Shown piece by piece: positions 56,345 through 64,000 of a DNA stretch of 64,000 nt. Each line of letters begins with the position of its first letter. The first letter of the stretch is position 1. A model generated the notes under the pieces. That model did not search any database. It had not been told where the DNA came from and was given only the letters and a program-made list of their open reading frames with translations. The translations under genes and the position numbers were made by a program. This stretch comes from Aquatica leii (taxonomy: Eukaryota; Arthropoda; Insecta; Coleoptera; Lampyridae), in contig CM069433.1 of the NCBI GenBank assembly GCA_035610365.1, forward strand, positions 179,506,882 through 179,570,881, in the 5' to 3' direction.

Positions 56345-58905
56345 ATGAATTTCATTAAAAGTTAAATTTGGCAATTTACAATTCCGATGCGGAGAATTAC
56401 CATTTATGTAACGTTTGTAGGTCAAATTGTAAGAACTATGTATATGCAATTTTTTGTTTAAATTATTAAAATAAAAATATATATTTCTAAAATTATAAAT
56501 TTTAATTGGCTAATTAACTTAATAAACGTTCAACACTAATTTAATGACAATTTATATTTTGGTACGCTTTGAAATTTTACAGCAATGTAAAGAAAGCGCT
56601 CGACTAATTTTCTCAGCTTTAAATTCTCTTCAAGTTGACAGCATAATTCTACATTTATTCGAGTTAACCGAGAAGAAAGAGTGAAGCAAGACTAGTGGCA
56701 AATGGATGTATAATAGAGGTTTCCTGGCGGAATACATTCGTCGGTACCATTGAAATTGCATATCCGCACAAAAAGCAATTGCTAAAATCTATTAGTCCTC
56801 CTTTAATATCCACTGCACGTATTTTGTCCCCACGTTATCACTATCCGCCCGACTTCGTTTTACAAAAAGCTATATTCGATTAGCGAATGTACAAAAAAGT
56901 AAAATTAAAGAAAACTAATTCCATTCTCGGTTACGCAACGGTCTTTCTGTAAAAAGTTAAATCCTTTTAATGCTAAATCTTTGCTGTCTTTCCTTCTCCG
57001 ACAGATACTTAATCGAATTAACGATTCAGAGACTATTACAATTGTCTCACTCTGCACAATTTAACATTTCCACGTTTTCGAAGTTAAAAAGATTAAAAAA
57101 TATATGAGTATGCACGTTTGAAACCCATTTCATTCTAGCATTCGCCTTCTTTGCGGCTTTTATAGGAAGAATCTGTCATTTTCACTATTACTTTATTCTT
57201 GTTTGATATCTTATAAGAGTTGAACATCGGTGTCAGTTTGATATATCCGTTTAATACAAACAGGATCATTTGTTGAGAAGTTTCCTTGTCGGTATCTACA
57301 TTATTGGTAGTAAAACGTATTATTGAAGGCGTAGCTCTTGACTTGCAGCTTCATCAATCGTGCCCTGGCAATAAATCATTCTAAAGCTTTATTGGCGAAA
57401 GATGTTTCATTTAATAACAAGAAAAATTTACTTATTATTATGCTTTTATAAAAAAAAAATTAATTTACGTCGGCAATGTATAAATTGCACGAAATAGACC
57501 ACAAACACGAAATTTTTCATGTTTATCGCAATTTACTTTATAATTACTTTGAATGTCTATTCGAATAACATTCTGTCTAAAAAGAAAAGCAAAATGCGGG
57601 TAAACTTAATTTAGTACTTTTCTAAAAAAAAATTATCTACCCGGGAATACCTAACAACCCGGTTGCCGTCAATTTAGTTTTCTTTTGGAGGACTTCGAGG
57701 TCCTCTTTAATTCTCTAATCTAAAAGCAAAAAGATCTCGACTAACATCTTACATGCAATTTAAACATCTCAATCTTCTTATCAATTGTGAATCTAGTGAT
57801 CGATGATGCAATCTTAAGCGTTTTTATCTTGAACGTTCACTTATTTATTTGTAATTGAGCGTATGTGATTTTACTGTGTATTTCAAATTAAAATGTTATA
57901 CAAAGCAGGTAAAATGTTTTTACTGCAACATTAATTTATGCTAACGATTGATGATTTTACTTCAACATTAAATCAAGTTAAGTTTAATAAAAGTTTTTAT
58001 CGGAAAAGAAATTTATGTAACTGTTTTATACGTTATTTTTACGAGCATTCATAGATCTTTTCATATTTTAAAGTTGAGGCACGAGCATAAATATACGGCT
58101 ATTGAATTACAAAATACAACTTACGTTGTGTTATTTAGAATTCAATTTATCATTTTTACGTCGGCATAAATGCTCAATAACCTTTATAACTAAAAAGCAA
58201 ATTTATACTGTGATTAGTATAAATAACAATTTCAGAAAAAAGCTGACAACTTTACTGCTTAAACTGTATAACTATTTCAGCTGTAATAGGTCTATAGGCT
58301 AAAAGTCATGTAAGATTTTAGCAACCCTCTTACACTAATAAGAGAAAATAGCTACAAAAAGAATCAGGATAATTTCTTCCTTTTTCTTTTCCTGTTGCAT
58401 CAATTGCTGAGTCCGAGTGTATACGGAGGTAATAACAATAACACTACTAAGATAATAAGAAAAGGTTATAGTAAACTTATGTGTTATAGCACCAATTTAG
58501 ATTATTTCTTATTTCAAAAGATTTATCTTGTGAAACATAATCATTTTACAATTCTATATTACAGTGATTTAATTTATTTTTTAAAACTAATTACTATTTG
58601 TAAAATATGTTGGATTTTTTTAGTATAAAAAATATAGCGACGTTTGACAATTAAGCTTATAAACAATTTTATTGAAAAAGAAAACATTTACATAAAGCTG
58701 CAAATACGTAAATTCTTATTAACAAAATTCTTCTAAAGATTTGCTCTGGTTTTCAGAGCTAAATATATTAAGCGATATCTTAAAGATTTTAACAAAATTC
58801 AGGTAACTCCTCTAAGCTTTTTTTTAAATTATTTTAAGTAGTTTATATAAAACATTAATTGCCACTCTATTAATTAATGAATAAATTAAAAATAAACTTG
58901 GTAAA
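56345..58905. other. AT-rich stretch, no supported gene
   Basis: Short frames (56695-56883, 58102-58302, 58395-58628) lack recognisable motifs. Part of 56230-56340 contains a short stem (gtaacttcaca / tgtgaagttac, 56250-56292) of unknown meaning. Confidence 0.5.
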
Positions 58906-58914
58906 CATTATCTG

Positions 58915-61900
58915 AAGTAGAAGAAGCATATAGGACGAGAAGACGTGAACAAAGAGCTTACGACCTAAAATCTAGAAATGCAAGGAAAGCTGAGTATCAC
59001 GCAGCCAGAACGGAATATCGAGATTTGATCGAAAAAACTCGAACGGAAAATGGAAGGAATATTTCACAATAAATGCCGAAAAAGATCCGTGGAGCGTAAC
59101 GTACCGGGTCGTAAGAGGGAAAAGAAACACGAACAACGGAATGGGAAATATCAGGTTGCAGGATGGTAGTTACACGACTACCGCTGTCAAAAGGGATGAC
59201 GTTCTTTTGGAAACGTTTTTTCCCGAAAACGACGACCGAACCGACGACCGCTTGCAGATTAGAGGAGGAGGAGGATGTGGACCCACCAAACCACCCCAAC
59301 TTGCTTGGTAAAAGTTTGCCATAATTAGGATAGGTAAGAAAAGAAGATGTTTCATTTAAACGGACAAATCTGGTTAGACTCAGTTGGATGGGATAGGTAA
59401 CGGAACGTGCTTTGAAAGCACGCGGTTCAGCGAGGCACCTGCTTTTCGGCTTATCCTCGCTTCTAGGCATAAAACCAAGTAGGTGGGAAAAGGACTTAGA
59501 AATTGTGTAAGTACTAGGAAAAGCAGAGTTAGTTAAGTAGCTACGGCGAAAAACTAACTAAAAGGGTTATTCGAAATAAAAATACAGAAATAAAATGATT
59601 CTAAACTAAAATTCACGCTATTAATGTTAATAAAAACTAAATACCTACTTTGCCGTACCTTTCTTATAAGAAAAATAAACAAAACCATGCAAATTTCGTT
59701 AGAAAATAAAACCTTATTCTTATTGTAAACTCTGGTCTCTTTTTGCAAAACGTCTATAAATGTTTACATCAGGCACCAGTTCGAGGATGGCCTGAGGGGA
59801 ATCGGGATACGGGCTAACAATGGATGACAGGGCACTCCGATCCTCATCGAATTCGCGACAAGCGAGAATCCGATGCGCCGGAGTGTCAGGAACGCCACAC
59901 GACGGACACCTGTCATCATCAAAAAGGCTAATGCGCTTTAGATGGCAACGAAATCGGCCGTGTCAAGACAGGACTTGGACGGCTTCTCGTCCAGGGACGT
60001 GGGGCATTCTGACCCAGGTAAGGATATCCGGGATAAGCGAATAGACATTACGCCTTTTATGGGAAGTGTCCCACAGCCGCTGCCATTCACCCAAGATCAA
60101 GACCTTTAAGTGACGCTTGGCCGCTGAAAATGACGGAAAATTGTCGTTTGAAACGTGCTGGTCAAGAAAATTGCACGAGCCAGCCTTGCGAAGAACTTTG
60201 GTGCAGTAAATTTCCTGCAAGAGGAGATTTAGAGGAGGATGTTTAGAAATAACAGAGAGGGTATCTACGAGAACGGTGCGATACGCCCCTAGGATAGTTC
60301 TTAGAAACAAGGATTGCAACGAGGCCAGTTCCCTGACCACGTGGGAATGTAGAAGTCTGTGGTACCAAATGTCTAAGCCATATGTGAGCATGGGAATAAC
60401 TGCATTGTCGAAGATATTCGCAAGATGTTTTTTGTGAAGGTTCCATTTCAAACGTGAGTATTTGTAGAACAAGTGCAAGACACTCTTACACTTGTCAACC
60501 ACGAAAGCGCAATGTTTAACAAAATTCAGCTTGTCGTCGAGCAATAGTCCGTGATACTTGAATTCGAAGACCCTATGGACAGGAGTATCGAGGAGGCGCA
60601 GTGAAGGATCTCGTCTTAGTGTAGAGCCAAAAACCATGTACTTAGTCTTGTCTGCAGAAATACTTAGTTTATTGCTGCCAGCCCAGCCAGTCACAATATT
60701 TAGGTACGTGTTAGATTTTGCCTCCAAGTCTCGTCGAGAATTTGCGGACACTGTGACGGTTATGTCGTCCGCAAAGCAGATTAGAAAGAGATGTGGAGAT
60801 AACCAAAGGAGAAATAGCGAGACCGCTAAAAACGATTAATAATAAAAAAAACCTCGAGACACGACGGAGTGCCTTCAGAAGCGACCAAACGAGCGTTCGA
60901 GATCATTCCAGGCATCGGGACGCAAACGTTCAATTTATGCGTAGAACGGACGCTTTTCCCACATGCTGGAAAATACAAATAAAGAAGTTTATTCCGAAGC
61001 CGGGAAAAGAAGATATGACCGAGTCTAAGAGCTACCGCCCAGTTAGTTTACTACCGATGGTTGGCAAAATTCTTGACTGAGTAATCGCCACTAGGATAGA
61101 ATATAACGTAGCAGTGAACGGTGGTATCTACGCCGACCAATTCGGTTTTGCGGCGGGAAAAACGACAACCGACGCCATCCGAAAAGTGTAAAGTAAGGAT
61201 GCTACCCGAAAACATAATTAACATCAGTAAGAGTTACTTCTGTGACAGAACGGCCCAAGTAAAGCTGACCAACGAAACCAGGAGTAGAAAAGTCCTTCGA
61301 GGATGCCCCAAGAGTAGTTGCACCGGTCCGGTTTACTGGAAATTGGTATACGATACCATTTTCAACAGTTAATTGCCAGAAGGATGCAGCCTGGTGGGGT
61401 ACGCCGACGACACAATGCTCTTAGTGACAGCTTGTAATTTTAAAAACCTTAAACCAAAAAGAATCAAAGTGCTTATGATGCTGGAGCGGTGAGCTGGAAA
61501 ACAAAATTACGGCAAACGACCGCAACAAGAAAAACCGACCTTCATAGTCGGAGAAGGTAGAGTGTACTGTAAGGACAGCATAAAATATCCGAGAGTGCTT
61601 ATTGAGAACAAGTTCAATTGGACGCCCCACATCAAATACGCTGCTAACAAGGGCCGTAAACTTGCTTCCAAAATCAGTTTGGCGGCGGATCTCACGTGGG
61701 GATTCAAAAGGAAAGCGACCGCTCAAGTTTATCAGGGAACTATCCAACCTGCCATTTCGTATGCTACGGAAATCTGACAAGAAGGATGTAACGTAAAGAA
61801 CGCCAAAAAGTGCTAAACGCTCCTTAACAGTAAAGGCCGCAATGGCTTATAGCGCGGTCTCTATGAAAACCGTCCTTGTTTTAAGCAATTTACTGCCGCT

Positions 61901-62720
61901 TGATTTGTTTTTGCAGGAAACGACTGATATTCAAAACATTCGAAGAGAGGTCCCGGACGATAATACACGCGTCACAATCGATGACATTAGTTACCGGAGG
62001 CGCCTAGTCAAAACGAGTGTCGACACATTCGAGATAGGCCACCCAGCAAGTCTGGCAAACTTCCAAATCCAAATGGGAGAAGGAACGCCGCCCTGGCGTT
62101 ATTTCACCGATGATTCGACGTTCGATGACGGGAAAGCGGGAGAGATGAGGCACGTCGAAGGCTGCAACAACTTTCAAAACGAGCTCGTTGGAATCCAAGA
62201 AGCGTTGTGCTCGTATTTGAGATGGACGACTTAAGAACCACGTTAGGAGCATTGGGCAGTCCAAAAACGCCAACGAAGTTAGCTTTTGAAGTACAACGTC
62301 TTATCGCAGAAGCGAAAGACGTTATTACGCTAGAATTCTGCTGAACCAAGGCCCCTTTTTGAACGGCAGGTAGCGAAAGAGCCGACACGTTAGCAAAAGA
62401 AGCAGTCCAAGCCATAAATATCGACGTATATTACAAACACCATCCTTGGTCGACGGTAAAAACACGCGTTCGCGAAAAATCCGTCCGAAAATGAAATGTG
62501 AGATGGGAAAACGTCGAAACCGGAAGATGGACCTTTTGGTTTATTCTCTCCATAGAAAAAAGACAAAAAATCCCAATCAAACTTGGTCGCTTTACGGTGC
62601 AGATCGTCACCGGACACGGAAATTTTAAAGAATACCTAAACGAGATAGCCAGATTGGAAACGGCCGACTGCGAGTGCGGAGAAAGAGATGACGTCGAACA
62701 CGTCTTGTTCAAGTGTCATT
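58915..62720 (+). pseudogene. R1-like LINE, copy 1: ORF2 without endonuclease, split by copy 2
   Basis: 5'-truncated at about 58915. The pre-RT linker is AYRTRRREQRAYDLKSRNAR, then AEKDPWSVTYRVVRGKRN and LLETFFPENDDRTDD (to about 59290). After the insert the text resumes at about 60797: ITKGEIARPLKTINNKK, HDGVPSEATKRAFEIIPG, YRPVSLLPMVGKILD, then LVGYADDTMLLV (RT active site, about 61405). Thumb-like KFNWTPHIKYAANKGRKLAS and QGTIQPAISYATEI follow. RNase H at about 62095-62225: WRYFTDDSTFDDGKAGEM, FQNELVGIQEAL. The C-terminal zinc finger at about 62665-62720 is CECGERDDVEHVLFKCH. Many frameshifts. Motif order fits the R1/I group. Confidence 0.82.
59295..60797 (-). pseudogene. R1-like LINE, copy 2: 5'-truncated, inserted antisense in copy 1
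   Basis: The minus-strand frame begins at the 5' truncation, right at the RT active site (HLFLICFADDITVTVSANSR, about 60795-60735). It continues TGWAGSNKLSISADKTKYMV, VFEFKYHGLLLDDKLNF, NAVIPMLTYGLDIWYHRL and FLRTILGAYRTVLVDTLSVI. After a frame change near 59965 comes the C-terminal finger CPSCGVPDTPAHRILACREF; the stop is near 59728. About 430 bp of 3' untranslated sequence (59727-59295) then reaches copy 1. No poly(A) is evident. The internal 789-nt frame is well preserved, so this insertion is younger than copy 1. Confidence 0.85.
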
Positions 62721-62829
62721 AGACAACGCAAACGCGGTTTAGCGGACGCCAGATTGGCGCATCGGGCTGGCTTGGTCTACGAACGAAAAAGAAATGACGA
62801 TCATCGCGAATAACGACAAGTAGTGAACT

Positions 62830-64000
62830 GAATTGATTCGATTTGCAAATTCGTTAAACCGTCTGAAACCAGACACGGCAAATGTGATTCTGTAATGTAA
62901 AAGTTGCATTTATTCTATTTAGTAGGAATTTCCAATTTGAATTACATTTTGAGACCTGTCGTATAGACAACTTACATTACATTTATTTATTTCCATTTTG
63001 TTTAACCCTATATATCCTATTGTATCACGTTATTTAGTTTTTTGGATTTTGTAAAATTGGCCATATTGATTTACCACCACGAATAACGTAAGTTGGTGGG
63101 AGATTTGGCGCTGAAATAAGTTCGTTCTTGTTTATGACGTTCTTTTACTTTTGAAAGCTCCAATGTAAATCACGAAAGGTTATATAAATTTGCTTCTTAT
63201 CAAGCACATGTGTTTGAAACTAGTCGTTAGGTAAGAATATATTCTATGAATTCAACGTTTGTTAAAATTCGTCTTTTAGATGTACTTACTCTAGCATTTA
63301 GCTACATAACCGCTATTCACACACAAATTTTTTTTGGGCTGATTAGATTGAACACCTTTTGGTAGGTTTTACAAAATGGCAATTTAACGACTTTTATCTG
63401 TTTTTCTTTTAGTATTTTTTTCCCTTGTATTTCATTTGCTTAGTATCTTCTATCTTGTACCTTGATAATTTTTCCTTCTTATACAAATGAGTCTATTACT
63501 TGACTTCACTGCGATGATTACGAACTCATCTGCAAATCACTGTTCCGGCTATTACTCGAAGTAACGACATATGGCGTCTACACTATCACCACTAAAGTAA
63601 ATGGTTATAGACACCCGGATACCAGCGTCTATCACTTACCCGACACCTAAAAAACACAGGTCAGATCCTTCCGTTTATTTACTAACGAACATAACATAAC
63701 ATAAAGTTACGCTGTACCGTGGTCGGCGTAAACACTAGCTTGGATTAATAATATCCTAATTTATTAGTTTCTACATGTTATGTACGGTTGTTAAAAAGAC
63801 AAAAATAATTTCATAATTTATACTTAAGCTGATTAAACTTGTATGTAAGAATTTAGGTAAGGCATCGCATTCCGTTGATTAACTTCGTGATGCAGGGAAA
63901 TTAAACCTGAAATCCAAATTGATTATTACAAGCTTGTACTATCGACGTTTACCTGTTAACACGCGTCGAGTTAGTTTTTGTATTGCCATAACTACAGGCA
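62830..64000. other. no supported gene; probably R1 3' region then unique DNA
   Basis: No coding motif. The first few hundred bases may be the 3' untranslated region of R1 copy 1; its end could not be located. Confidence 0.4.

Noticed and set aside
56235-56345. Candidate right terminus of piggyBac (taggcgcggg..., gtaacttcaca stem, TTAA near 56343)
   Set aside because: Similarity to the left terminus is too weak and the TTAA is not at the end of a matching repeat.
1-64000. CRISPR arrays, bacterial operons, rRNA or tRNA genes
   Set aside because: No regularly spaced direct repeats with unique spacers, no Shine-Dalgarno-type gene clusters and no recognisable rRNA or tRNA sequence were seen.

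Overview
This window looks like repeat-dense intergenic DNA from an arthropod, most likely an insect. The evidence is strong AT-richness, no bacterial-type gene layout, no recognisable host exon, and many decayed transposable elements (TEs) of insect-typical families: ZMYM1-like hAT, piggyBac, pogo/Tigger, Tc1/mariner with a DUF4817-like N terminus, Penelope, Pao/BEL, Ty3/gypsy, Ty1/copia, R1-like LINEs and an RTE/CFDP2-like LINE. I cannot name the species. Nearly every long open frame is a piece of a TE, and almost all carry frameshifts or stops.

Layout. 183-3050: a hAT element with intact ends and an 8-bp target duplication (TSD). 3405-4578: gypsy integrase fragment. 7970-8462: N-terminal half of a second hAT transposase. 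8463-36016: a 27.5-kb block bounded by related inverted termini, which appears to be inserted inside that second hAT; the other half of the transposase resumes at 36017-37546. Inside the block are a copia element (10.86-14.48 kb) interrupted by a 406-bp hAT-type MITE, a Tc1-like remnant, a pogo-like C-terminal remnant with a zinc finger, a sharply delimited Penelope-like element with a hammerhead-type motif, a mariner-like element, a hAT fragment, and a LINE with ORF1 and ORF2. 37659-38418: a 760-bp element with 34-bp inverted termini. 41.0-45.6 kb: copia RNase H, Tc1-like, gypsy gag and pogo fragments. 46.0-56.2 kb: a nest in which a Pao/BEL retrotransposon (TSD ATTAT) sits in a piggyBac transposase gene, and the piggyBac itself starts at a TTAA within the C-terminal end of a hAT. 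58.9-62.8 kb: an R1-like LINE split by an oppositely oriented second R1-like LINE.

How the parts relate. There is no operon or pathway. The informative layer is nesting order, readable from target duplications and from reading frames that resume across insertions. Relative ages follow: hAT host before the 27.5-kb block, before its internal residents; copia before its MITE; hAT before piggyBac before BEL; R1 copy 1 before R1 copy 2. All boundaries were read by eye; no alignment, folding or database search was run.
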